Of a DNA stretch of 64,000 nt, positions 47,043 through 58,408 are shown piece by piece (the stretch's first letter is position 1; each line of letters opens with the position of its first letter). This stretch comes from Antedon mediterranea (Eukaryota; Echinodermata; Crinoidea; Comatulida; Antedonidae): contig NC_092677.1 of the NCBI RefSeq assembly GCF_964355755.1, forward strand, positions 22,724,101 through 22,788,100, in the 5' to 3' direction. Below the pieces are notes generated by a model. The model was not told where the DNA came from, made no database searches, and saw only the letters and a program-made list of their open reading frames with translations. The translations under genes were made by a program, and so were the position numbers.

Positions 47043-50000
47043 ATGTTCGCTGTTGCGTCAAAGTCTGGGTCGTTAGCACCATTCTTCAGTGCAACATCAC
47101 AATGTGTAGCTTCACAGGCAAGATCAACTATTGTAGCTACTCAACATGTTGCTGAGAAAGTAATTGTTCCGCCACCACAAAAGTTGATGACAAACGAATC
47201 ACTCGGACGTCTTCTTCCGAAGGGCCCCATAACGGCGGTTTCTGGTGTTCAAGGTAGGCCTAGCCGGTGCTAATGCAGTTTCGTACTCAACCCTTAAAAT
47301 GACTCACCTAGCCTAGGGCCTAGGTCTAACAATCAAAAATAAAAATGTGTTTTTAACGACATTGATTTGGAATAGGCCTAAGCCTACCTATATCTGCTAC
47401 GCGGTATGCAATATCTATCACTATTCAGTGACAGTATGTAAATTGTAATCAAAGAAAATAATTGGGTGACTGATGGTCGACTGATGGTATGGTCGAAGCG
47501 GCCGCCAGTTTAATATCGTCATTTGTATCGAACTCCATGTGCGCTTTAATCTTTGATTGTCGTTGTCAACGCCATGGCCTATGGCGAGTTGAGTTACAGC
47601 TGTATGTATGGTCAAACCAATAAATATAAGCTAAACTAAATCATGTACTATCGAATCTTTATATTTCTATAATAATTAAGTTTGCCTGCCGATAAATCAA
47701 TGTATATTTTATTTGTATTTTAATATTAATAATATTAACTAACTAAATTTATTTACATATACTATCGAATCATTAATAATTTACGTTTGCATCATAATCT
47801 ACAGTACTATTGAACCTTTATGTCTCATTTACATACTATTTATTTTTAAAAAATACATTGGCAGTGAAGGGAAAAAATAATGTTGAACTGACCCGACGTT
47901 TCTTGAGCACTCTCCTATCGAATCTTTATACAGTATTGCAATAATAATTTACGTATGGTATTGCCGAATATTTATATCTCATTTACATACTATCGATTCT
48001 TTATACAGTATTGCATTAATATAATAATAATTTACATACGGTATTGCCGAATATTTATATCTCATTTATATACTATCGAATCTTCATACAGTATTGCAAT
48101 AATAATTTAAGTACGGTATTGCCGAATATTTATATCTCATTTACATTCGATCGAATCTACATACAGTATTGCAATAATAATTTAAGTACGGTATTGCCGA
48201 ATATTTATATCTCATTTACATACGATCGAATCTTTATACAGTATTGCAATAATAATTTAAGTACGGTATTGCCGAATATTTATATCTCATTTACATACGA
48301 TCGAATCTTTATACAGTATTGCAATAATAATTTAAGTACGGTATTGCCAAATCTTTATATCATTTACATACTATTGAATCGTTATACAGTATTGCATTAA
48401 TAATTTACGTACGGTATTGCCAAATCTTTATATCTCATTTACCTGCTATCGAATCTTTATACAGGATTGCAATAATAATTTACATACGGTATTGCCGAAA
48501 TTTTATATCATCTACATACTATCGAATCGTTATACAGTATCACATTAATAATTTACGTACGACATTGCCAAATCATTATATATCATTTACATACTATTGA
48601 ATCGTTATACAGTATTGCAATAATAATTTACGTACGGTATTGCCGAATCTCTATATTATCTCATTTACTGTACCTACTATCGAATCGTTATACACAGTAT
48701 TGCAATAATACTGTAATTGACGTACGGTATTGTCGAATCTTTATACTCGTTTACCTACTTATCGAATCTTTATACAGTATTGCAATAATAATTTACGTAC
48801 GGTATTGTCGAATCTTTATATCTCATTTACATACTATCGAATCTTGGTTTTTATTATTAGTAATGGGTGTGTTCTACAGTACATGAATACATTGTTTGTG
48901 TTTTTAATAAAGCAACGCGAGGACGAATACGCCAGAGGAACGCGCACCGTACAGACACTTACATCTTATATTAGTATTTAAAACTCATTTTAAATTGATT
49001 TATATATCTGAAGGTATAAAATAATGTAGGATATTAAATAAATAAATTGCTGTCATCATGATTGTAAATAAATTAGAAAGAAGTTATGAACAAATTATGA
49101 ACACTACTAGTTACTTTACTGATTAATTAATATACAATAACAAAAATATATATTTTGATATACTTTATTGAAAAAATGTTTATAATTCTTAATAATTGGC
49201 TTATTATATATTATATTAATATACAATACAAACACCACAATGAATTTTATTGACTTTATTATTAAACAAATATATCATTTATTTAAAATCATTTAGTTAA
49301 AAGAAGTAGGCTAATCATCGATTCGCCATTTCGTTTAAAAGAACGTATCACATTCAATCTGTAAAAAAAAAGAAAATAAATTACATTACAATAATGTAGA
49401 TTGTTAATTACGTCCGAGTAAAGAAAACCTGTCGAAACAATGACAATCAAAGATTACAAACAAACGACAATCAAAGCGCACACGGCGTTCCATACTGTAC
49501 AAATTACCGTTATTGAACTAGCGGCCGCCTTGGTTGGCGGCTGCTTCGACCGTAATCCTTTCAAGGTAGGCTATAATAACTGCATTTGTTGGGGACCTAA
49601 CAGTATACTGCGCTCTATTTTCAACAATTTCTTGTTTTTTCGCCACACCAATCATGGGGTGGTTCTGTAGACTTATAATTTTGTTTCATATATCAATGTA
49701 TCAGTGCAATTTCCGGGGACTTAGCAGGTCTATTTTAACACACAACCACACTCCCCACCCCCACCCCCTAGCCTAAGCCTACTAAATTATTCCTACAGGT
49801 ATTTATGATGTTTTGAGATGGCCATTTTGGAAGCCACACATCCTTTTAAACCTGTAAAAAAAGAAACTATATTTATTGACGGACTAAATATATCTACACA
49901 GTATTTAAATAAATAATATAGCTCCTAACATATATCACTTATTATAAAGTCTATATAAATGATGACAATTTATATCGCACATATACATAAAAATAGCCCC

Positions 50001-52558
50001 ATTCCCTACGTTTTTTAGATGTAATTTAAGATCACAAACTATATTTAATGTAAAAATAATACTATATGGTCCTATTCCGATAACTTTTTTCGTCTTTAAA
50101 CGGTTAAAAATGTGAAAAATAAGTCGATTTTAATAATTATAGCGGCCCGCTATAAATCCCAAAATGCATTGCGCGCGGATTGATATTTTTGTTTTTCACC
50201 TGTAATTCGCCCACTTTTCGATCGATCGTGAGGCCAAAACAAATGGAAGACTCCTAACTTTTCAGCGAAAATACCGGGTTTTCCCCAATTTGTATCAACG
50301 GAGTCTGGCAAAAATAGAAAGACAATTAATGCAGCAACTATACAACGTCAGGCTAGGTATATAGCTAGCGTACGATGTTCGCACGTTACCGATGTTTACC
50401 AGCTAGGCCTACAAAACTAAGCCTAGCCAGGCTAGGCCTAAGACCGTCCACGAGAGGTCGATCGCCGCGAGCTACTTAGGTAGTGCATTGTTTCTCACTT
50501 TTTATCATAATTTACCATAAAACGTACATTTAAGACAAGGAATGACATGGTTTAATGTTTTTAAAGTGATATATATGTATTATTTTCCAAAAAACGTCCA
50601 AAATTGCAGGGAAGGGGTCTTTAAGTTATCTTTGTAATCCAGGAGAGAATGTGGAAAACCTGGAGATGAGTTTTAATTTACGAGAGTCTCTCGGACAAAA
50701 CGGTACAGTGTTGGCATGAATGTGACTTTATTATGTTTTAATTTAATTTCAGGTAAAAGTTTTGTAAGGTTTGCCCATACTGATATAAATGTACCAGACT
50801 TCTCAGAATACAAGAGGCCACAAGGCACGCCAGAGAATTACACAACGCCAAAGGCATTCTCCTACATGGTTGTTGGTGGTAGTGGAGTTGCTACTGCATA
50901 TATCGCTAAGTCTCTTGTAACTCAATTTGTATCATCGATGAGTGCATCAGCTGATGTATTAGCTTTGGCTAAAATTGAAGTTAAACTTGCAGATATACCT
51001 GAAGTAAGTTTCTAGTAAATAACCATGGTGTTTTGTATTTAAAGCTTGGTTCCCACTAGAACGCAACGCAAGCGTTTTAACCAATGACAAGCGAAGTTAT
51101 AGACAGTTAGCAATCACAAGCAAATAAGCCATCGCTTGTGATTGGTCAATTCACTTGCGTTGCGTTACGTCCTTGTGTTGCGTCGCTAGTGGGAACCACG
51201 CTTAAGAAAGCCTGAGAGCAGTAACTTTTAATATTAGAGAGGTTTCGCAATCTTACGAATACGATAACGAAAACGGATACGTCACGCACACGTATTCGTA
51301 AGCCATAAAAAAATCTGTTTCGCATGGCAACGAAATATTGAGGCGCGTCCAAAATATGCGGTAAGTTTGAGCGATGCGCGGGTACGTGTTGCTTGGTGCT
51401 AGGCTTAGCGTAACATCAAAGCGAGTGAGGACTTTAAAAACTACTATTATCAAAATTGACTTGGCATTTTAGTAAATTACTTTAGTAAATTACTTTCAAT
51501 AAATCTATAATTATATTATAATCATGAATCATTCGTGATTTAAATGCAAAATGTGCAAATTAGATCAAAACCTATACTCGTTTTGTAGTTACGAATATGA
51601 CTGGTGATATTCGTCAACACGAATACGCTTTACGAATATGAAATGGGGATCAGCTCAAAAGTTTCACAAATGTATGACGTTTCCGTTATCGTATTCGTAA
51701 GGTTGCGAAACCTCCCTACTATTAAATAGTTTCTCAAGCTACAGTACTACAGCTGACTATTGCATTATATTGTTGACAACTACTGTGTACTAACAAACTA
51801 TCAATCAGATGGTATTTTTTTTTATATTAGTTTCCCCAGTTACTAATCTACAACATTTCATTCAAATATCCTATTGAATACAAGTCAAGAAAATTGTGAT
51901 ATTCTTTAAATTCATTGTCAGAGCAGTTCACTTTTAAACGCACTTAGCTAGGTGGGTTATGACATGCTTATCAATTTGGCACTAGCAATATCATGACCAT
52001 ACACAACTTCTGTTGTACAGGACTTTTTATTCCTCATTCTGTACACCACCAACTGCTCGATATACTGTACAGGTTGATTAGAAAGTGCAAAACAAATTTG
52101 AAATATTAGAGTTTAAGTTACAAAAGGACTGGTATAGGAAAAAATAATAGGAAAACTAAAGTAATTGGTATTCATTTTGCTGTTGAATGTAATACTTAAA
52201 CCTTCTTTTTTCATTCTAGGGGAAGAATGTTACATTTAAGTGGAGAGGAAAACCTCTTTTTATCCGTCATCGAACGCAAGAGGAAATTGAAAATGAAGTG
52301 AATGTTGATGTTTCTTCATTGCGTGATCCTGAACACGATAGTGCTAGAGCTAAAATACCAGAATGGTTGGTTATTATCGGTGTATGCACGCATTTAGGTT
52401 GTGTGCCTATTTCCAATTCTGGCGATTATGGAGGCTATTATTGCCCATGTCACGGCTCCCACTATGATGCTTCCGGTCGTATCAGGAAGGGTCCGGCTCC
52501 ACTCAACCTCGAAGTTCCCATTCACGAGTTCCAAGATGATATTGTAGTTGTTGGATAG
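47043..52558 (+). CDS. UQCRFS1: Cytochrome b-c1 complex subunit Rieske, mitochondrial, three exons
   Basis: Coding exons: 47043-47253, 50753-51003, 52220-52558. Junctions are GT/AG with phases 1 and 0, giving 266 residues and a TAG stop; the human protein has 274. Residues 1-70 form the presequence region. [20 protein letters not shown] (73 on) is the matrix-facing N-terminus of the mature protein. [20 protein letters not shown] is the membrane anchor, and [20 protein letters not shown] is the flexible hinge. The Rieske domain carries the 2Fe-2S ligands in CTHLGC (C210, H212, C215) and CPCHGSHYD (C229, C231, H232); C215 and C231 would form the stabilising disulfide. It passes electrons from ubiquinol to cytochrome c1 in respiratory complex III at the inner membrane. 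All key residues are intact. The start is the first ATG; an in-frame TTG lies seven codons upstream. Confidence 0.97.
47491..49552. repeat. Foldback structure in UQCRFS1 intron 1
   Basis: GGTCGAAGCGGCCGCC with TGTGCGCTTTAATCTTTGAT and TGTCG (47491-47572) is repeated inverted at 49462-49552 (CGACAATCAAAGCGCACACG, GCGGCCGCC, GGCGGCTGCTTCGACC). The arms match with several gaps. Between them, on a ~2-kb loop, sits the 75-bp tandem array. Target duplication could not be defined, so the ends are approximate. Confidence 0.6.
47915..48845. repeat. 75-bp tandem array in UQCRFS1 intron 1
   Basis: About twelve copies of a 75-bp unit: CTATCGAATCTTTATACAGT, ATTGCAATAATAATTTACGT, ACGGTATTGCCGAATATTTA, TATCTCATTTACATA. 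Copies at 48046, 48121, 48196 and 48271 keep exact 75-bp spacing; downstream units carry small deletions and insertions (48480-48760). The unit is a multiple of three, which creates a long periodic open frame ([20 protein letters not shown]) that is not a gene. Confidence 0.92.
49616..49745. repeat. Dispersed repeat (GTAGACTTATAATTTTGTTTCA / GGGGACTTAGCAGG)
   Basis: TCTATTTTCAACAATT, CATGGGGTGGTTCTGTAGAC, TTATAATTTTGTTTCAT and CAATTTCCGGGGACTTAGCA form the same ordered series as at 62398-62530. A shorter version occurs at about 17115-17150 (GTAGACTTATAATTTCGTCT). At least three copies in one window suggest a moderately repeated family. No coding content or defined ends. Confidence 0.5.
51043..51201. 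mobile_element. 159-bp TTAA MITE in UQCRFS1 intron 2
   Basis: It starts AGCTTGGTTCCCACTAG and ends CTAGTGGGAACCACGC, with TTAA on both sides (51039-51042, 51202-51205). Subterminal GAACGCAACGCAAG pairs with CTTGCGTTGCGTTACG, so nearly the entire element folds on itself. The copy at 59250-59434 is homologous and in the opposite orientation. Non-coding. Confidence 0.92.
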
Positions 52559-52813
52559 TACAAATAATATAAAGCATGGACATTAGGAGTTTCAATTGAA
52601 TTAATCTGAAGATGTGATGTGATTTTAACGTTAATATTGTACATTTCAGAAGACAGGTTTGCAAATGAATTGCATTTAAAAAATATGTGTTTACTTTCAT
52701 AATATTTCAACTTTTCCATAATTTACTTGAATACAATATTTAATCTTAGAAAATATAGCATAATATTAAAATTGTTTGTATCCTGGAAAGTTGCAATCAC
52801 ATCAAAGTGTACA

Positions 52814-52819
52814 AATAAA
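52814..52819 (+). terminator. Polyadenylation signal of UQCRFS1
   Basis: AATAAA 256 bases beyond the TAG stop. The convergent MRPS34 signal lies about 165 bp farther on the other strand, so the two 3' ends lie close together without overlap of the coding parts. Confidence 0.5.
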
Positions 52820-52984
52820 TATTCTAAAAAGTATTGTCACAGTAGTTTGGTTATTATCACAACTTGTGTAGGAAATTACTTCTGTCTATGTCATAATGGA
52901 CAATCATATTTATTTTCTCAAATACTGTATTATTATTATAAATAATAATCCTAAATATTTCTTATTTTGAAAAAACCAATTCAA

Positions 52985-52990
52985 TTTATT
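52985..52990 (-). terminator. Polyadenylation signal of MRPS34
   Basis: AATAAA on the minus strand (TTTATT on plus), 224 bases beyond the TGA at 53214. Spacing is acceptable; a nearer hexamer is not obvious. Confidence 0.4.
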
Positions 52991-53213
52991 AAAGTTGAAA
53001 AACAATAGTACAGTTAGTAATGATACAAGACAAAAATAAAAATTATACTAATAACAAATAAATTGATGTAAATTAGATCTAAATTGCTGCAAAGATGAAG
53101 AAGTATTTTTTTTTTAACTGTCTGTAAAAAAACTGTGCCGAGTGCCGAGCCACGTAGACTAGATACACAAAATTGAGTGTTTTCCTAAAATTATTACACC
53201 TAAAAAAACTTGT

Positions 53214-56200
53214 TCATAATTCAGGTATTTGTTGGTATGCTCGATTCACATAAGTGCGATTAATTGTCAACCTCAGGTTCAGCTTCTCTTCTATCATGTT
53301 TCCTTCCTTTTCCATCTTTTCCTTCGTCATGGTCCTAAGTAATGGAGGCAGTGGTATAGAATTAGGCACAACATGAAAATCTTCTTCCTTTGGTGTATAA
53401 GCACAAAACTCCTCTTCTTCACTTTTCCTAATAACTTTCCATTCGGATTTAAACCATGAAGAAATCTTTACTTGTAGGCCATCTCTACTGTATCCTAATT
53501 TGGGTTAAAAAAAAAATTAAATATAGGAATAATCAAATGCTTTACATTTATAACTATGGTTTCAACTAGTCAGAACAATTGGTTGGAGTAAAGGTAAAAC
53601 GATGTATTGTAATATGGCTATGCTTACAATGATCTACCCTCGAAACATAAAAAAAAAACATCTGAAATGAGCATAGCCTGTGAACAGACACAAGAAAGAA
53701 AGATACTGTACCTCTCCATGTTGGAATGCCCCACACCTCTCCACCATTTAATTCCTTTAATTTAAAGAAAACAAAATTAACTAGAATTCATGAATTATAA
53801 GTGATTTCTTTATAATTTTACTGACATGCATGTACGTTAAAATATGATCGCAAAGCATTGATTTACATGCCATACAATGGTTTTAGGCATTCTACGCTCG
53901 CGCTAACCGCTCGCCAATTCGCCAATGGCGACTGGAGTCTCCATTTGGCGAAAATACATTTCCAAGCCTAGGCCTAGCCTGGTCGGCGTGACTTCTTATG
54001 GGAGCGAGAATTCGCCACACTTCGGTACTTTCTGACTAGACTCGAGTACACTTTTTACCACCACAGCATTTTATGTGACGACGTCACGATCGCCGTGTTC
54101 ATTTTTTTTAGTTCTGTTTAAACATGCGCAGAGCGTGCCTCGATGACGTTTTAATGACACACAGTTAATGTGATTGGTTCGTGACCAGCCGTCGTCGACG
54201 TGATGATGAGCGAATAAAAGGGGAAGTCCCTATTCTTCGACGTAGAAAATGAACTTCGAGAAGAAAATGTAAACAGAAACATGTGGACGAATACTTCCGT
54301 AAACGAGGCTGTTCTGTTATTTAAAAAGGGGAATTTTAAATTTAACAAATTAATTACCTCAATAGTATAATGTTAACATGTTTAATTTTATTTCCCTTTC
54401 GATTAATTATTCTAACCGAAAGTTGCGCTTTAAATTGAATAGCTAAGAAACAGCGTATACTGCAACGGCAACCCTGGCCAAAGCGCGTTTCGGCCGCCTA
54501 CATAGAATGGGTTACGGCCGCTGCATAGCAAATTCAAAGCTTCTTAAATTTCTGCGGTACATTTCTTGTTTTATATAATAGATTGATAAATATTCCACTT
54601 ATTAAATAATTTAATAAATCGGTAAAATTGACGTTTCGAAGCAAATATTCCATGATGAGAGGCGACATTTTTCGACATGCCTCGTGTGCGGCGAAGACTA
54701 GTTCAGAAAATGGAACAGTCCACTGCGGGGGTTATCCAATCATTAATTAACGCGCTAATACATGCATACCATGCACGGTAATTTAGTAATAAGCGGAGAA
54801 CTGAATCCCCCGTAAGGAAAATGGTAAACACTGATATTTATGGTAGGGATTATTTTTTTCAGGGGTTGGTCTTGTTGGCCTCTTCGCACGAGGTCCACGC
54901 AAAGTCAAATAAAACGATGTGTTTTATCAAACAGAAATATAAATTAGCTTCAATTCAATACTAAATTAGCCAGATTTTGATAATGAGAAAGACTCAAAAA
55001 TTCAATTTTTATCGTTAAAATTGACATTTGAGGCGGATGTACATAATAATAATAACCGATTTACATATCAAAACAAAGAGTATTTAAAGCCTGATAACAT
55101 GCAACAAAAATTACTCCACCACCTATTATGGACCTCGTGCGACCGGGTGCGAAAATGGGTAGGTGTTTTCCAAAGTTATTTTTAGCGCGCGGATTTCGGC
55201 TCGCCGGCTTTTTTACCTCATTTTTAACTCGCGTTTTCTATTAAAATATTTAATAAACATAGATTATAAATATATAAAATAATCCCTTAAACAAGGTCTT
55301 TCCAGGCATATAATTTTTATTCTCATGGGTACATAAGAAATAGTATATTTTTAACTTCAAAGACACGTCACTTTTTGAAATTTCACGAACGTGTTAAAAT
55401 CGCGGTAACGAAAATCAGGTTCATTGGGATACCTAAGTAATAATAATATAAATGTAAAAGAAATAAAATTTTAAAAAAATACATGCATTATTTATTTAAT
55501 AAAAATTTTTTCGAATTTTTAAGGTTTTTTAAATTTGGCTAAAGGATTTTCAATTTGGCTAATTTTTTACAAAACCTTTCGCCATTTTGGCGAACGAAAA
55601 TTTGACCTTAGCGCGAGCGTAGTGCTTATAGTGCTAAATTGTGTTTATTAATATTTTGTGTCATAGAATAATACAGTGTAGTATAGGTGAAATTCAGGGA
55701 CCCAAATATAATAATTTTTTGGTATGATGACGTTACCAGTATAAAAATACAACAAACAAACATGAATATGACAGTTTTGAAACACTTTGTACGTCAAATG
55801 TGTACATTAATTCATATCTACAACTCATTAGCTTTAGATAATAAGTTAAAAAACATTTGGGGGCACCTTTCATTCTGAAGAGTTAATTTCATTTTAAGGT
55901 TTTTTTTTCTACTATTTTTAACACTTTTGTGCAATTAATGTGCACATTTTGTCATTTTTAACGGGCTCGTAAAGCACTATTTTAGGTTGAAATGGATTCA
56001 AATTCGGTGAATGTACGTACTAAGGAAGGTGAGTAGAATGTATTGTAATGTGTATACAAAATTCTTTTTTTTTACATTTTGCACATGTAAATAATATATT
56101 TTTGTGCAGTCATTTTTTGAAACCCACAAGTGGCCTAAATGAAATGCTCTAAATTTGTAATGCGTGGTTTCACTCACATGACCCTACTGTACATGAACAT

Positions 56201-57065
56201 GTAAGTTGTATGTTTTTATTTTCTAATATTTTTACCCTTGACCTAAAGTTTATGTTTAGTGAATTTTATTGATATGTGATGTTACGGAGATATGATCGAT
56301 AATGTGATTTCACAAAATGGTGTATAAATCACGGATCATAATGTAGTAACCATTATATTAACCAAAATAATGGTACATCTGCAAAAAAATTGCAATGAAC
56401 CTTAATAAATTGGTAATATATGGTTACTATGAGTGATCACGCTAAAATATTTATAACGAATAAGTATCAATTATTAAAAAGATATTGTGAAATGTTGGTA
56501 ATCATTGCCATTATTGACATTGAACTTTTTTGAGATAACTGTTAGTTACACTCAGGGAGTTGTAAAATATTTCAATTCAATTCAATTCAACTTAACATTT
56601 ATTTCTTCCTTCAAGAAAATGAGGTAAACATAACAAATTGCACTAAAATATATAACAAGTCAATTGATGATAAAAAAAAAGTATACAGATATCAATAAAT
56701 TAAAAGGAAGTAGGCAGTGCCCAAGAAGATACAAATCTTGTGGCGGGCCAGCCTATTTACAGACACAGGTAATATTAATAATACGGAAAAAAATTTAAAA
56801 AAATAGGATTCAAAATACCGGACGCCACTTGTGAAAGCAGATAGCCTAGACGGCCCTTAAAAAACAAATTAACAGTACTTACAGGCCATCTTTCAGGGTT
56901 AAACGTAACACTGGTTATTCGAATATAGCTAGGCTCATTTGGATACTTGTGCACCCAAGTTGTTCGGGTAAATACTCTGCCAATACCATAGTTAGGCAAA
57001 GAATTTAAAAGAACAAATAACCTGTCTCCCTTTGGTATATTTCTGGAAATAGATGCTACAGCCAT
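53214..57065 (-). CDS. MRPS34: Mitochondrial ribosomal protein S34 (mS34), three exons
   Basis: Coding exons: 56883-57065, 53712-53754 (only 43 bp), 53214-53494. Junctions are GT/AG, phases 0 and 1, and give 168 residues with a TGA stop. Family hallmarks are in order: LFVLLNSLPNYGIGRVFTR (about 16-34), W-V-H-K-YPNEPSYIRIT (37-51), GGEVWGIPTWRG spanning the micro-exon, then WKVIRKSEEEEFCAYTPKEE and PLPPLLRTMTKEKM. The protein is a metazoan-specific component of the 28S mitochondrial small subunit and is needed for mitochondrial translation. The human protein has about 50 more residues at its N-terminus; this shorter start resembles what I recall of arthropod homologues. No better upstream exon could be identified, though one cannot be excluded. 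The gene is tail-to-tail with UQCRFS1. Confidence 0.9.
53892..55622. mobile_element. 1.73-kb TIR element in MRPS34 intron 1
   Basis: It begins CTACGCTCGCGCTAA and ends with the exact reverse complement TTAGCGCGAGCGTAG. Next to each end are GCCAAT/GGCGA and CGCCATTTTGGCGAACG blocks that also pair partly (TTCGCCAATGGCGAC against CGCCATTTTGGCGAA). No target duplication is visible, and the interior shows no transposase. A second inverted pair (54884-54897 with 55129-55142) lies inside and may be a nested insertion. It occupies more than half of the intron. Confidence 0.6.
54884..55142. repeat. Nested inverted pair TCGCACGAGGTCCA
   Basis: TCGCACGAGGTCCA at 54884-54897 and its perfect reverse complement at 55129-55142 enclose 231 bp of AT-rich sequence. 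The arms extend weakly beyond 14 bp. Possibly the ends of a short MITE inside the larger TIR element. Confidence 0.45.
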
Positions 57066-57176
57066 TTAGAAATATATTATTTTACTATATGCGTCGGAAT
57101 TTGCAAAAAATACAAATTAGATTATTCAATATTTAAAATAGAATAACGTTGATTTCAGGACATACAATTCTACTGT

Positions 57177-57189
57177 GCGCAGCCATCTT
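57177..57189 (-). promoter_or_regulatory. YY1-like initiator motif upstream of MRPS34
   Basis: AAGATGGCTGCGC on the minus strand, 112 bases upstream of the start codon. It matches the AAGATGGCGGC consensus that YY1 binds at transcription starts of many TATA-less housekeeping genes, ribosomal-protein genes among them. Position and orientation are correct for MRPS34. Confidence 0.45.
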
Positions 57190-57272
57190 GGATACACATT
57201 ATGTTTTTATAGAGGGCAGTATACTAAACAATTGGACAGCAATTGGATATTGTGACCTCATATTTGTCAAAG

Positions 57273-58161
57273 CAAAGAATATAAATATCACAAGAATGAG
57301 TATTCCGCGATTTTCCCTGTAACAGTAATATTGTCCATGTGGTAGGGCGCCGCCATAAGTGTGGATGTATCTGGGATGTATACAACTTTTTGTGACGGTT
57401 TCACCAAAGATTATATAGCGCCGCTACGCGGCGCTAAATAATCTTTGGTTTCACTAATCAAAGGCTGGACCACCGGTAGTATTTTCATGATAAAAAATGT
57501 TATCAACTACATGCCAACATCATGTTAAATACTATTTGGATATTTAATTGTTTGTTTTATGCAATTTATTTAGTAAAAACTGCCGTATAAACAGTTTGCT
57601 TTATCAACCGGGCGCTACGATAGCGTGACCGGGCGTGTTGGTGTTTACGCGTTTTCACGTAGGATAGTTTAATAATATTCCTATATTTAACTTGTTTCTG
57701 GTAAAACAAATAAATGTTAATGACATTTAACATTTTTTCCTATTAATAACATGTATCTTATACTAATTTATATCATAAAAACAAAACTTAATTTACCGGG
57801 CGTAGAGTAGTACACGGGCAATGGTAAAGAATAGGCCGTGTTGAGTAACGATTCGTTGACTTTTGGTGTTGCTGTGTTAGGCCTTTTTTGTGAACTAATT
57901 TAGCATGTTAGTAAATAATTGTCTGTAAAAGTGAATGTACACTAGTTTGTTAATAAATATGTATTATAAAATAGTTTACAATTGCAAAACTATTATCATA
58001 ATTCTATTTAATGTGACATGTATAATATCTATTAAATCAAGTCTTATTTAGTATGTATACATCCGCCCTTATGAGGGCGGGCATCACTCTCTGGAGCTCT
58101 CTGTTACAAATTTCTCTTGCAAAAATCGCGGAATACTCATTCTTGTGATATATATTCTTTG
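57273..58161. mobile_element. 889-bp MITE with CAAAGA termini and 7-bp duplication
   Basis: It starts CAAAGAATATAAATATCACA and ends TGTGATATATATTCTTTG, with arms that match for about 45 bases (through AGAATGAGTATTCCGCGATTTT). The direct flank GTCAAAG occurs at 57266-57272 and 58162-58168, a perfect 7-bp target duplication. No reading frame resembles a transposase. GGGCG(C/T)-rich motifs (ACCGGGCGCTACG, ACCGGGCGTAGAG) occur inside. A 43-bp palindromic element with similar termini is inserted at 57405. Confidence 0.85.
57405..57447. mobile_element. 43-bp palindromic insertion with its own 7-bp duplication
   Basis: CAAAGATTATATAGCGCCGC, a TA centre, then CGCGGCGCTAAATAATCTTT and a final G. The entire insert is one hairpin, two ends joined. 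GTTTCAC flanks it on both sides (57398-57404, 57448-57454). The ends match those of the 58739-59192 element, of which it appears to be an extreme internal deletion. It lies within the 889-bp MITE. Confidence 0.8.
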
Positions 58162-58408
58162 GTCAAAGATACACTATCTTTGATTATTGTGGTACCAAAG
58201 ATGTACGTTGGTGGAAAGTATCCTTTCTTGGTTTGCGGTGGTGTTTTTTTCTTCGTCGAAGGTTTTAAAATTATCCTTATAACAATTTAAAAAACGAAGG
58301 AAAAATAAGTGGGATCAGTGTTGTCAAAGTTTAAAACTTCAGGGGCGGATCCAGGATGTTGTGAAAATATTCTTGTAGAGACAGAGTCCACACCAACTCG
58401 GCTACCTA

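Noticed and set aside
48044-48400. 118-codon frame with 25-residue repeats
   Set aside because: Exact reflection of the 75-bp tandem array in an intron; no start context or splice support.
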